From: JAGNZR01 sp051659505
GTDB taxonomy: Bacteria > Fusobacteriota > Fusobacteriia > Fusobacteriales > Fusobacteriaceae
Direction: 5' to 3'
Length of the DNA stretch: 64,000 nucleotides
NCBI GenBank assembly: GCA_051659505.1
Contig: JBOFOQ010000073.1
Span: 3,275-67,274, forward strand
How positions within the stretch are numbered: position 1 is the stretch's first letter; every line of letters starts with the position of its first letter. Of the stretch, positions 1-8,999 are shown one piece after another. Position numbers and translations under genes: made by a program. Below the pieces are notes generated by a model. That model ran no database searches. It worked only from the letters and a program-made list of their open reading frames with translations, and was not told the origin of the DNA.

Positions 1-502
1 TTCTTACCCACTGTTTTCCCTTAGTAAAACCAGGTTTATTTCCTACTCCAGCACTTTTTTTTCCTACAATTGTATTTATTAGTCTGGATTTCCCAACATT
101 TGGAATTCCTGCGACTAATAATCTCGTAGTTACTGTTCTTAAACCTTTAGCCATCATTTTTTTTCTTTTTTCCTCTGAAACTTTATCTATTACTGCAAAA
201 AGTTGTTTTATATTCAAGCCTGTTTCTGCACTTATTTCTAATATTTCATCAGCCATATTATTTTTTTTAAAATATTCTTTCCAAAATCTAAGTTCATCTT
301 TGTTCACTAAATCTGATTTGTTTATAAGAAGTATTCTTTTTTTATTTTTTGCAAATCTAACTATATCTGGATTTTTACTTGAAAGAGGTATTCTCGCATC
401 AACTATTTCTAACACAATATCAACAAGAGCCATATTTTCTTGAATCATCTCTTTTGTTTTTTTCATGTGTCCAGGGTACCAATTTATTTTTGTCATTGAC
501 AT
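1..502 (-). CDS. rbgA: Ribosome biogenesis GTPase A (RbgA/YlqF), partial
   Basis: The C-terminal part runs off the left edge; about 167 codons from the start are present. The translation begins MSMTKINWYPGHM and carries GTPase motifs in circularly permuted order: INKSD (G4) first, then SAET (G5), then GIPNVGKS (G1/P-loop). That order is diagnostic of the YlqF/RbgA group, which helps late assembly of the 50S subunit. The ATG at 502 follows a GGAGAG ribosome binding site 6 bases upstream. It lies 29 bases downstream of rsmI and is probably the distal gene of the long operon that begins near 16.3 kb. Family assignment is firm; only the C-terminal helical domain is unseen. Confidence 0.93.
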   Translation of the reverse strand, partial: MSMTKINWYPGHMKKTKEMIQENMALVDIVLEIVDARIPLSSKNPDIVRFAKNKKRILLINKSDLVNKDELRFWKEYFKKNNMADEILEISAETGLNIKQLFAVIDKVSEEKRKKMMAKGLRTVTTRLLVAGIPNVGKSRLINTIVGKKSAGVGNKPGFTKGKQWVR

Positions 503-531
503 TTTATACTCTCCAATTTACTCTTTATCCA

Positions 532-1299
532 TTAATTATCTTCATTTTCTAACGCTAGTTTCTTCCTAGCATATTTACTTAGTGTTTTATGTTCTATTTC
601 AACTTCCTCTTCTAGTTCTTCTTCTTCTTCATATTTCTCATCTAAACCTTTAATTAAAAGAACTATTTCCCCTTTTATTGGGCGCTCTTCTAATTTTTCT
701 ATTAGCTCTGATGTTGTTCCACGAAGAATCTCTTCATACATTTTAGTTATCTCTCTTATAATCACTACATATCTTATACCCATAAACTCTTGAATATCTT
801 TTAATGTTTTTTCTATTCTATGAGGTGATTCAAAAATTATTATAGTTCTCTCTTCTTTCGCTAGTTCTTTCAAAAGTGTTTGTCTACCTTTTTTCTTTGG
901 TAAAAATCCTTCAAAAGCTATTCTTCTTGCTGTTATTCCTGCCACTGAAGCAGCAGTTGTCATGGCACTAACCCCAGGTACAGGAATAACTTTTATTCCT
1001 GCTTTTAAAGCTGCATCAACTAATTCAAAACCTGGATCTGATATACATGGTGTTCCTGCATCTGTTGTTAGTGCTACAGTTTTTCCATCATTTAACAAAC
1101 TTAAAATATTTGGTATTTGATGATGCTTACTGTGCTCATCATATCTATACACAATATTTTTAATATCTAAATGTGTTAAAAGCTTCTTTGTAACTCTTGT
1201 ATCTTCAGCGAAAATATAGTTCGCTTCTTTTAGTATTCTTACTGCTCTAAGAGTTATGTCTTCTAAATTTCCAATAGGTGTTGCCACAACATATAGCAT
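532..1299 (-). CDS. rsmI: 16S rRNA (cytidine1402-2'-O)-methyltransferase RsmI
   Basis: 255 aa, SAM-dependent tetrapyrrole-methylase fold. Visible motifs are VATPIGNLEDITLRA at residues 5-19, DAGTPCISDPG at 80-90 and PGVSAMTTAASVAG at about 108-121, the normal RsmI signature. The enzyme 2'-O-methylates C1402 in the decoding centre of 16S rRNA. The last 30 residues contain a Glu-rich run followed by a basic tail, slightly longer than the minimal family. ATG start with GGAG upstream. It sits 17 bases after ctpA and 29 before rbgA, so it is co-transcribed with them. Confidence 0.95.
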   Translation of the reverse strand: MLYVVATPIGNLEDITLRAVRILKEANYIFAEDTRVTKKLLTHLDIKNIVYRYDEHSKHHQIPNILSLLNDGKTVALTTDAGTPCISDPGFELVDAALKAGIKVIPVPGVSAMTTAASVAGITARRIAFEGFLPKKKGRQTLLKELAKEERTIIIFESPHRIEKTLKDIQEFMGIRYVVIIREITKMYEEILRGTTSELIEKLEERPIKGEIVLLIKGLDEKYEEEEELEEEVEIEHKTLSKYARKKLALENEDN

Positions 1300-1316
1300 T
1301 TTTTCTCCATTTTATT

Positions 1317-2657
1317 TTATTTTTTTTCTACAACTTTTTCTGTAACTTTCTTTTTTTCTACAACAACTTTTTCAACTTTAGGTGTATAAGGAGCTCCCAT
1401 CTTTTCTGAAAGTACTTCCATAGCCTTTTCCAATTGAACATCTATTTTTTCTTCAAATTCTTTTGCTTCTTTATTTCCTATAACCTCTTTTATAATTTTA
1501 GCTTTATTTTCTTTTTGAGCTTCTTCATTAATATTAGTCACAAAACCATCAAATAACATGTAGTTTTCTTTTTCTTCCACTTTTATATTAGGTTCTATTC
1601 CCACTCCATGAATTGATATATTATTCGGAGTATAGTATTTTGCTATTGTAAGTTTAATTCCATCTCCGTCAGGTAAAGCAACTAATGTTTGAACACTTCC
1701 CTTTCCAAAGGATTTCTCCCCTATTAGAGTTCCTCTTTTATGATCTTTAACAGCACCTGCAACAATTTCTGATGCAGAAGCACTTCCACCATTAATAAGT
1801 ATAACTAAAGGAAAACCACCAAAATATTTCCCTTCTCTCAACCCTATTTCTTCTGGTTTTGTTTTCCCTTTTGTACTTACAACTTTCCCTTTTTCAATAA
1901 ACATTGAACTAATTTTTACTGCTTGGTCTAAAGAGCCTCCAGGATTACTTCTCAAATCAAAAACTAGTGCTTTCATTCCTTTTTTCTGAAGAGCTTCTAA
2001 CTCTTTAGCCAAATCTAGATATACATTTTCTCCAAATTGAGTTAATCTTAAATATCCAATTTTATTTGCTAACATTTTACTTTTAACATATTTAAGTTTT
2101 ATTACTTCTCTTATTAATATAACTTCTTTAGTTTCTTTTAAACTCTCTCTATATATGTTTAGCTTAACTTTAGTTCCTGGTTCACCTTTAAGTTTTTTAG
2201 AACTTTCATCTGAAGTTAAAGTCAAAGTTGAAACTCCATCTATTGATAGTATTTTATCCCTTGGTTTTATTCCAGCTCTATAAGCAGGTGTATCTTCTAT
2301 TGGTGATACAACTAAAAGAACATCTGAAGGTTTCTTTTGAATAATCATTCCTACTCCAGGATATTTGCCTTTTATATCCTCTGTAAACTCCTTTAAATTA
2401 TCCTTTGTAAAATAATTTGAATGTGGATCTTCTAGTGATTCAACAATTCCTTTTAGAGCCCCTTGAAGCATAACTTTTCTGTCTATAGTTTTGTCTCCCA
2501 CATGATTGGCACTAAGGATATCCATAACATCTGAAATTTCTTTTAGCTCTCTTATGTTTCCTAAAAAACCATTATTTTTTACTTCTTCAGAAAAACAGTT
2601 AGTTGAAAATATCAAAACAATAGATAACAATATTAAATTTTTTCTCCATAACTTCAT
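1317..2657 (-). CDS. ctpA: S41 carboxyl-terminal processing peptidase (CtpA/Prc type)
   Basis: 446 aa. Residues 1-23 form a signal peptide (basic start, hydrophobic core, then Cys-Phe-Ser-Glu). A PDZ domain follows at about 95-180 (GVGMIIQ, PAYRAGIKPRDKILSIDG), then the S41 protease core. GSASASEIVAGA at 291-302 and FGKGSVQT at 317-324 supply the Ser294/Lys319 dyad, with the same 25-residue spacing as E. coli Prc. The C-terminus is a Lys/Val/Glu-rich tail. It should act in the periplasm, trimming C-termini of envelope proteins. The start codon overlaps the tlyA stop by 4 bases, so the two are translationally coupled. Confidence 0.93.
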   Translation of the reverse strand: MKLWRKNLILLSIVLIFSTNCFSEEVKNNGFLGNIRELKEISDVMDILSANHVGDKTIDRKVMLQGALKGIVESLEDPHSNYFTKDNLKEFTEDIKGKYPGVGMIIQKKPSDVLLVVSPIEDTPAYRAGIKPRDKILSIDGVSTLTLTSDESSKKLKGEPGTKVKLNIYRESLKETKEVILIREVIKLKYVKSKMLANKIGYLRLTQFGENVYLDLAKELEALQKKGMKALVFDLRSNPGGSLDQAVKISSMFIEKGKVVSTKGKTKPEEIGLREGKYFGGFPLVILINGGSASASEIVAGAVKDHKRGTLIGEKSFGKGSVQTLVALPDGDGIKLTIAKYYTPNNISIHGVGIEPNIKVEEKENYMLFDGFVTNINEEAQKENKAKIIKEVIGNKEAKEFEEKIDVQLEKAMEVLSEKMGAPYTPKVEKVVVEKKKVTEKVVEKK

Positions 2658-3472
2658 TTTAATTCTCCTCCTAGGGTTTGACCATTTTTTATAATTTCTT
2701 CAAATATATCTCTATTTAATTCTGTATCATTTTTCTTCAAACTAAAAAGAGAAATATACTCAACATTTCCTTTCCCACCTCTAATAGGAGAAAAATCTAT
2801 TTTTTTTAGATATAATAAATTCTCTTTTGCACTTTTTATTACTTTTTCAAAAACTTCAATATGTTTTGAAGTGTCACTTATTATACCACCTTTTCCTATA
2901 TTTTCCTTAGAAACTTCAAATTGAGGTTTTATTAGAAACATCAAAAGTGTATCTTCGTGACAAAATTTTATAAGTGAAGTTAATATTTTAGTAATAGATA
3001 TAAAGGATACATCCATTACTATAACATCTATTTTTTTTCCATCTAAATCTTCTTCAGTTAAGTCTTTTATATGTTTATTTTCAATAGATTTTACTTTTTC
3101 ATTTACTCTTATTTTATAATCCAGTTGGTTTGTTCCCACATCAACAGCATAAACAAAATCCGCTCCATATTGAAGTGCACAATCTGAAAAGCCTCCTGTT
3201 GAAGCTCCTATATCTAGCACAATTTTATTCTTTAACTCAAGATTAAATTTACCAATTGCTTTTTCTAACTTGTACCCCCCTCTACTTACATAAGGGCACA
3301 AATCTCCTTTTATTCTTATATTAGGTTCTTCATCTATTTTTATAAAAGTTCCACATTTATCTATTTTTTTTTCATTCACTATAACATTTCCTACCATAAT
3401 CCCTATTTTTGCTTTTTCAATAGTTTCAAAAAAACCTTTTTTCACAAGCAAAACGTCCAATCTTTCTTTCAC
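2654..3472 (-). CDS. tlyA: TlyA-family rRNA 2'-O-methyltransferase
   Basis: 272 aa. An S4 RNA-binding domain (residues 1-60, beginning KERLDVLLVKKG) is followed by an FtsJ-like Rossmann methyltransferase. The family signature VSRGGYKLEKA is at 62-72 and the SAM loop LDIGASTGGFSD at 86-97. Members 2'-O-methylate cytidines in 16S and 23S rRNA; the older name hemolysin A is misleading. GTG start with AGGAG upstream. It sits 18 bases after the HD-HTH gene and overlaps ctpA. Confidence 0.92.
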   Translation of the reverse strand: MKERLDVLLVKKGFFETIEKAKIGIMVGNVIVNEKKIDKCGTFIKIDEEPNIRIKGDLCPYVSRGGYKLEKAIGKFNLELKNKIVLDIGASTGGFSDCALQYGADFVYAVDVGTNQLDYKIRVNEKVKSIENKHIKDLTEEDLDGKKIDVIVMDVSFISITKILTSLIKFCHEDTLLMFLIKPQFEVSKENIGKGGIISDTSKHIEVFEKVIKSAKENLLYLKKIDFSPIRGGKGNVEYISLFSLKKNDTELNRDIFEEIIKNGQTLGGELK

Positions 3473-3490
3473 TTTTTAAACACTCCTAGT

Positions 3491-4327
3491 TTAAGTTTCT
3501 TTAATTATTTGAAAAATTTTCAAGTCTTCTAATTTTTCCATTAGTTTGTTTTCTAAAATAAGTTTTTTGAAACCTTTTTTATTTACTAAATTTATTAATT
3601 TGTCTGTCTCTCTTATCCTTTGTTCAAAAAAACTATCTCCCAAAGGTACTTTTTTATTTTTTTTATAATAACTAATCAATTGTTTAGTATTTTTCATTCC
3701 AAGTTCTTGTTTTGCCCTTTTTAGTCTATCTTTTAATATTCCTGTAGTACATTCTAATTTTTCTGAAACTTCTTCTAAAGTTAACCCGTTCTCCATATGT
3801 TTTAGTATTTTATCAGCACCTATTGGTGTTATTCTATGATGTTTAGCTGAATATTCATCTGATTTATGTACTAAATGAGCTTCTCTACTTCCAGGTTGCA
3901 CTTTCCCCCATCTTCCATGATGAGAAAGTACTATATGAATAATATTTTTTATAATAGATTTTCTTATTTTTAAATTTTCTTGAATCTCTATTTCTTCTAA
4001 TATTTTTTCAGATTCTTTAGCAATATACTCAGGTTTTTTTATCATCATTTGAGAGTGAGATAATCCTTCGTCATCTTTTCTTAAACTTCCTTTACTTAAA
4101 TCATGAATAATAACACCAACTATAATAGCAAAATAATCTAATTTTTTATTTCCATGCTGAAAATTTTTAGAGTTTTTAATTAGTTCCTCTTCACAACTTT
4201 TTAAAACGTCATAAGTATGCGTTGAAACACTTACACCTTGGTCATCATGATTATCTAAGTCCTTTACTTTTGGATGTTCTAAAAGACTTTCAATAAATTT
4301 AAAAGCTTTATTTCTCCTATTGTGCAT
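3491..4327 (-). CDS. HD-domain phosphohydrolase with C-terminal helix-turn-helix-like segment
   Basis: 278 aa, not a recognised named protein. The N-terminal half is an HD domain: His near 36-38, VGVIIHDLSKG at about 71-81 with the His-Asp metal pair, a later SHHGRWGK and an Asp in HKSDEYSAKHH. The pattern resembles HD nucleases or phosphohydrolases of the YhaM type, but no OB domain is present. Residues about 185-210 (LTLEEVSEKLECTTGILKDRLKRAKQ) read like a helix-turn-helix. ATG start with AAGGAAG upstream; it overlaps the dxs stop by 11 bases, so it is coupled to dxs. The substrate cannot be told from sequence. Confidence 0.75.
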   Translation of the reverse strand: MHNRRNKAFKFIESLLEHPKVKDLDNHDDQGVSVSTHTYDVLKSCEEELIKNSKNFQHGNKKLDYFAIIVGVIIHDLSKGSLRKDDEGLSHSQMMIKKPEYIAKESEKILEEIEIQENLKIRKSIIKNIIHIVLSHHGRWGKVQPGSREAHLVHKSDEYSAKHHRITPIGADKILKHMENGLTLEEVSEKLECTTGILKDRLKRAKQELGMKNTKQLISYYKKNKKVPLGDSFFEQRIRETDKLINLVNKKGFKKLILENKLMEKLEDLKIFQIIKET

Positions 4328-6134
4328 CTATACTTCCTTTTATTCGCTCTATTAATCTTTCTCCTCTAAGACCTATTTCTTTTAAGAGAACATCTCTTTT
4401 TCCATGGGGAATACTTGGGTCTTCAATAGAAATTTTATTTATTTTTTTATAAATTTTATTTTCATTTAAAAATTCTATTATACTACTTCCAAAAGAATTA
4501 ATTGTATATCCCTCTTCTAATATAATAATATTATCATACTTTTTAAATTCTTCCACTATATATTTTTCATCTAAAGGTTTTATTGAAGCTGCACTTACTA
4601 TTGTCGCATCTATTCCCTGTTCTAGTAATTCATTTTCAATACTCATCACCTCTTGAAACATACTTCCAGTAGCAATTAATAAATTTTTCATACCTTTTTT
4701 TACTTCTCGCCATTTTCCAATTTCGAATTTATCAGAAAATTCATATTCATAAGCAACTTCTCTTGGATATCTTACCATAACTGCACATTTTGTTATTTCT
4801 TTTGTTTTCTCCATTATTTCAGCTAATTCTTCTCCTGTTGTAGGTGCAAATACAATAAAATTAGGTACAGTTAAAAACATTCCAATATCATATATTCCGT
4901 TATGTGTTTTCCCATCTTCACCTACTATTCCTGCTCTATCTATCATTACTTTTACTGGGAGTTCTTGAAGGGATATATCATGTATTAGTTGACTGAAACC
5001 TCTTTGCATAAAAGTTGAATATAGTGTTAAATAAGGTTTTTTTCCAGAAATTGCAAGCCCTGCTGAATAAGTTACTCCGTGCCCCTCTGCTATTCCTACA
5101 TCTTTAATTCTATCAGGATATTTTTTTTCAAACTTTCCTAGCCCTACCCCTTTTATCATAGCACCGGAAATAGCAATAATATCTTTATCTTTTTCCCCTA
5201 GCTCACATATTTTTTTTCCAAATATAGAGGAATAACTTTCCTTATTTTTCCCAGTTTTTCCAGTTTCTAAATCAAATGGAGAAACGCCGTGAAATTTTTC
5301 ACTATCCTCTTCTGCAAAAATATATCCTTTTCCTTTTTGTGTTTTAACGTGAACAAAACATGGTCCTTCTTCATCTTTTGCCTTTGTTAAATAATCTTCT
5401 AACTCTTGAATATTGTGTCCATCTACACTTCCGAAAAATTTAAATCCTAAAAGTTCAGATATACTTAATGGTGAAAAAAATTGTTTCACTGAGTTTTCAA
5501 CTCTTTCCAATGTGGAAGTTATTTTACCTCCTATTTTTCCTTTGTTTATTACCCCTCTTATATCCTTAGTTAGTCCTCTGTAAGGCGTACTGCTCATTAA
5601 TTTACTCAAAAAATTAGATAGTGCTCCAACATTTTTACCAATGGACATTTCATTATCATTTAAGATAACAATAATATTTTTTCCATCTTCACCAATATTA
5701 TTCAAAGCTTCCATAGAGTGCCCATTACACATAGAAGCATCTCCTACCACTATTACTATTTTTGAGTTTGGATTAGCCTTTGCTATTCCAAGTCCAGCAG
5801 ATATTGCTGTTCCAGCATGTCCTGAAATAAAGACATCATGGTCACTTTCTTTAGGGTCTGAAAATGGACCTATACCAAACCTCTGTCTTAAAGTAGAAAA
5901 CTTATCTTCTCTTCCTGTTAATATCTTATGTACATAAGACTGATGTCCTACATCGAAAATAATTTTATCCTTTGGTGAATCAAAAATACGATGTATTGCA
6001 ATGGTTAGTTCAACTACTCCTAGATTAGGAGCTAAATGTCCACCTGTTTTGCTCACTGTACTTATTAATAACTCTCTTATATCACTTGCTTTTTTTTCCA
6101 ACTCTTTACTATTCATTTTTTTTATATCTATCAT
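4317..6134 (-). CDS. dxs: 1-deoxy-D-xylulose-5-phosphate synthase
   Basis: 605 aa thiamine-diphosphate enzyme that makes DXP from pyruvate and glyceraldehyde 3-phosphate, the first step of the MEP isoprenoid pathway. Visible are the N-terminal DVGHQSYVHKILTGR, the ThDP motif GDASMCNGHSMEALNNIG, SIDG-type SVDGHNIQELE, the transketolase-like central domain with AEGHGVTYSAGLA, and DRAGIVGEDGKTHNG. Length is normal for the family. ispH, ispG and ispA elsewhere in the window belong to the same supply line. ATG start with GAGGAG upstream, 14 bases after the PAP2-like gene. Confidence 0.97.
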   Translation of the reverse strand: MIDIKKMNSKELEKKASDIRELLISTVSKTGGHLAPNLGVVELTIAIHRIFDSPKDKIIFDVGHQSYVHKILTGREDKFSTLRQRFGIGPFSDPKESDHDVFISGHAGTAISAGLGIAKANPNSKIVIVVGDASMCNGHSMEALNNIGEDGKNIIVILNDNEMSIGKNVGALSNFLSKLMSSTPYRGLTKDIRGVINKGKIGGKITSTLERVENSVKQFFSPLSISELLGFKFFGSVDGHNIQELEDYLTKAKDEEGPCFVHVKTQKGKGYIFAEEDSEKFHGVSPFDLETGKTGKNKESYSSIFGKKICELGEKDKDIIAISGAMIKGVGLGKFEKKYPDRIKDVGIAEGHGVTYSAGLAISGKKPYLTLYSTFMQRGFSQLIHDISLQELPVKVMIDRAGIVGEDGKTHNGIYDIGMFLTVPNFIVFAPTTGEELAEIMEKTKEITKCAVMVRYPREVAYEYEFSDKFEIGKWREVKKGMKNLLIATGSMFQEVMSIENELLEQGIDATIVSAASIKPLDEKYIVEEFKKYDNIIILEEGYTINSFGSSIIEFLNENKIYKKINKISIEDPSIPHGKRDVLLKEIGLRGERLIERIKGSIDAQ

Positions 6135-6148
6135 CTCTTAGCTCCTCA

Positions 6149-6610
6149 CTAAATTAGATATCCCTTAAAGAAAAAAGCCACTATTATTCCTAAAATAGCA
6201 CCAACTACAACTTCAAAAGGTGTATGACCTAAAAGCTCTTTTAGTCTTTCTTCTCTAACTCCTGTTAAATAAGGATTGTGTGGAATTTTATCTAGTAATC
6301 TATTAATAATTCCAGCTTGTTTCCCTGCTGCTCGTCTAATTCCAGCTGCATCATACATTACTATTCCTGAAAAAATCATTGAAATAGCAAAATAGCTTCC
6401 ACTAAAACCATGTATTAATCCTATTGATGTTGATAGAGCTGTTACTGTTGATGAGTGAGAACTGGGCATTCCACCTGTTGACCACAATGTTTTTAAATTT
6501 AATTTTTTATCTACTACAATTTCAGCAAGTATTTTATAGAGTTGAGCTAAAGCCCAAGATATAAAAACTACATCTAATATTCTATTATTAAATATAATAC
6601 CTATTTTCAA
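6149..6610 (-). CDS. Divergent PAP2 family membrane protein (YuiD/DUF212)
   Basis: 153 aa. It has about four hydrophobic segments and the DUF212 signature STGGMPSSHSSTVTALSTSIG at about residues 45-65, then YDAAGIRRAAGKQA and LGHTPFEVVVGAILG. The SSH and the later Thr-Pro resemble the acid-phosphatase PAP2 fold, so a lipid-phosphate substrate (for example an isoprenyl diphosphate) is plausible next to dxs; this is inference. The start is TTG, preceded by a GGAGGAGGA ribosome binding site. Confidence 0.85.
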   Translation of the reverse strand: MKIGIIFNNRILDVVFISWALAQLYKILAEIVVDKKLNLKTLWSTGGMPSSHSSTVTALSTSIGLIHGFSGSYFAISMIFSGIVMYDAAGIRRAAGKQAGIINRLLDKIPHNPYLTGVREERLKELLGHTPFEVVVGAILGIIVAFFFKGYLI

Positions 6611-6633
6611 AAATCTTCCTCCTCCATTAATTT

Positions 6634-6942
6634 TTAAACTCTTTTTAATTCCAGTGTTAATTCTGAAGGTTTTTCTTTGTTTTCTTTATATAGTATAACA
6701 GTTCTTCCTATTAAGCCTACTATTTCTGCTTCTGTTCCTTCTGCTATTTTATTAGCTACTTCAGTTTTATCTTCTTCACAATTTTGTAAAATTTTTATTT
6801 TTATAAGTTCTCTAGTCCCTATTACATCTAGAATACTTTGTACTAATGTGTCAGAATATCCCTCTTTTCCAACTCTTACTACAGCATTTAACTCATGTGC
6901 TCTTTTTCTTAAAAACGATCGTTTTTTACTTGTTAATTTCAT
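6634..6942 (-). CDS. yhbY: YhbY-family RNA-binding protein (CRM domain)
   Basis: 102 aa, a single CRS1/YhbY (CRM) domain over the whole protein. It begins MKLTSKKRSFLRKRAHELNAVVRVGKEGYSD and has the GLIGRTVILYK segment that is the GxxG-like RNA-binding loop. Bacterial members associate with pre-50S particles. ATG start with AAGGAG upstream. It follows rnj by 56 bases and precedes the PAP2-like gene by 23. Confidence 0.92.
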   Translation of the reverse strand: MKLTSKKRSFLRKRAHELNAVVRVGKEGYSDTLVQSILDVIGTRELIKIKILQNCEEDKTEVANKIAEGTEAEIVGLIGRTVILYKENKEKPSELTLELKRV

Positions 6943-6998
6943 TGTGTTTCTCCTTGTACTCTAGTTTACTATTTTTAGTTTTTATTATCTTTTTTATT

Positions 6999-8951
6999 TT
7001 AAACTTCCATTATTATTGGTAATATCATTGGATTTCTTTTTATCTTAACGTAAAAATGTCTAGATGCAATATCCTTAATACTATTTTTCAAATTATTTAA
7101 ATCCCCTATTCTTGTATCCTCATAAATCTTTAATCTTTGCTTTATATTTTCAATGGATTCTTGAACTAATTCTTCTGATTCCTTTGTATAAATAAATCCC
7201 TTTGTTGCAATATCAGGTCCTGATAAAACTTTCCCAGTTTCTTTATCTAAAGTAAATACAATAATTACAATTCCATCTTGAGATAATTGTTGTCTATCTT
7301 TTATAACAGAATTTCCTATGTCCCCTATTCCAAGTCCGTCTACTAAAGTTACACCTGTATTAACTTTTCCTACTATTTGAACTTTAGTTTTTGTAACTTC
7401 CACTTTACTTCCATTTAGTGCTATAATTATATTTTTAGGATCTATTCCTGTTTCTATTGCCGACTCTTTGTGAGCCTTTAGCATTCTATATTCACCGTGT
7501 ATAGGCATAAAATGTTTTGGCTTTACTAAATTTAACATAAGTTTCTGCTCTTCTTTACTTCCATGACCAGAAACATGTATCCCTGCAATTTTTCTAAATA
7601 CTATCTCTGCATCTTCTTTAGATAAGTTATTTATATTATGAGAAACTGCTCTTTCATTCCCTGGAATAGGTGTTGCTGAAATTATTACAGTATCTCCAGA
7701 TTTAACTTTTATGTGTTTATGCATCCCTTTAGCTATTCTTGAAAGAGCTGCCATTGGCTCTCCTTGTGTTCCTGTACATAAAACAACAACTTTTCCGTCT
7801 TGCATTTCGTCTACTTCTCTTAATGAAACAATTAATCCTTTAGGTACTTTTAAATAACCTAAATCTGCTGCAATTTCAAAAACTCTTACCATACTTCTTC
7901 CATCTATTGCAATTTTACGCCCATTTTTACTAGCAATATCAACTATTTGTTGGAGTCTATGAATGTGAGATGCAAAAGCTGCTATAATTATTCTTCCTTT
8001 AGCTTTTAAAAACTCACTTTTAAAGGCTTCTCCCACACTTTTTTCAGAAGGAGTAAACCCTTCTACCTCGGCATTTGTAGAATCTGATAAAAGAAGATCG
8101 ACTCCTTGTTCTCCAAGTTGAGACAATCTAGCAAAATCTACACCTTGTCCATCTACTGGAGTTAAATCAATTTTAAAATCCCCTGTATTTAGTACAGTTC
8201 CTGCAGGAGTAGTTACTGCAATTGCATAAGCATCAGCAATAGAGTGAGTTATTCTTACAAACTCAACTGTAAAATATTTTCCTACTTTAACTTGTGTCCT
8301 CCCTTGAACTTCCTTTGTTGGTGGAAGTGTTCTAGAAAAGTTAAATCCTTCAAATTTAGATTTAACTAAAGCTAATGTCAATCTACCTCCAAACATTGGA
8401 ATAGTTTTATCTATCTTTTGATATAAGTAAGGTATGGCTCCTATATGGTCTTCATGACCATGAGTTAAGAATAGTCCTTTTATTTTATTTTTATTATTCT
8501 CTAAATAAGTAAAATCAGGTATAACTAAATCTATCCCTGGTAAGCTATCATCTGGAAATATTACTCCACAGTCCATAATTATAATCTCATCTCTATATTG
8601 TACAACTGTCATATTTTTCCCAACTTCATCAGTTCCACCAAGGGGAATAACATACATTTTCTCATCTTTATTTTCAGTTGTATTTTCTTTTTTACTATTA
8701 CTTTTTTTTGCTGTTTCTACATTTTCAACTGATATTTTTTTTACCGAACTAGATTTTGGTTTTTTGGGTTTTTCTTTTTTCTCTAGCTCATTTTTCATAT
8801 CATCTTTATTTTCCAAAGATATTGTAGGTCCAGAGGGCAGTTCTTGATTAAGTCCCGGTTCTATTTTTTTTATTTTTTTCAAATCCTCTAACTCTTTTTT
8901 TATACTTTTTAATTTTATTAAATCAGTGTTTACTATTTCTTTTTTCTCCAT
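6999..8951 (-). CDS. rnj: Ribonuclease J with long charged N-terminal extension
   Basis: 650 aa. Residues 1-98 are a Lys/Glu/Ser-rich, probably disordered extension. The metallo-beta-lactamase/beta-CASP core starts at about Met99 (MYVIPLGGTDEVGKNM). The zinc motif HGHEDHIG is at 164-171; later GDFKID, DSTNAE, SGHGSKEEQ and HGEYRML complete the family set. RNase J is a 5'-3' exo- and endoribonuclease in RNA decay and rRNA maturation. ATG start with AGGAG directly upstream supports inclusion of the extension. RNase Y is also encoded in this window. Confidence 0.95.
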   Translation of the reverse strand: MEKKEIVNTDLIKLKSIKKELEDLKKIKKIEPGLNQELPSGPTISLENKDDMKNELEKKEKPKKPKSSSVKKISVENVETAKKSNSKKENTTENKDEKMYVIPLGGTDEVGKNMTVVQYRDEIIIMDCGVIFPDDSLPGIDLVIPDFTYLENNKNKIKGLFLTHGHEDHIGAIPYLYQKIDKTIPMFGGRLTLALVKSKFEGFNFSRTLPPTKEVQGRTQVKVGKYFTVEFVRITHSIADAYAIAVTTPAGTVLNTGDFKIDLTPVDGQGVDFARLSQLGEQGVDLLLSDSTNAEVEGFTPSEKSVGEAFKSEFLKAKGRIIIAAFASHIHRLQQIVDIASKNGRKIAIDGRSMVRVFEIAADLGYLKVPKGLIVSLREVDEMQDGKVVVLCTGTQGEPMAALSRIAKGMHKHIKVKSGDTVIISATPIPGNERAVSHNINNLSKEDAEIVFRKIAGIHVSGHGSKEEQKLMLNLVKPKHFMPIHGEYRMLKAHKESAIETGIDPKNIIIALNGSKVEVTKTKVQIVGKVNTGVTLVDGLGIGDIGNSVIKDRQQLSQDGIVIIVFTLDKETGKVLSGPDIATKGFIYTKESEELVQESIENIKQRLKIYEDTRIGDLNNLKNSIKDIASRHFYVKIKRNPMILPIIMEV

Positions 8952-8999
8952 TTTTTCTCCTAATACCTGACTGGTATCTCAAATTAAGTTATATTTTTT

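Noticed and set aside
2506..2694. Plus-strand open frame opposite ctpA
   Set aside because: Lies entirely over the well-supported ctpA and tlyA coding sequence, with no ribosome binding site or family motif; the same holds for the other antisense frames across the window.
8963..8979. Small hairpin (ATACC/GGTAT) before the rnj ribosome binding site
   Set aside because: Only 5 bp with no T-run; too weak to call a terminator or a regulatory element.
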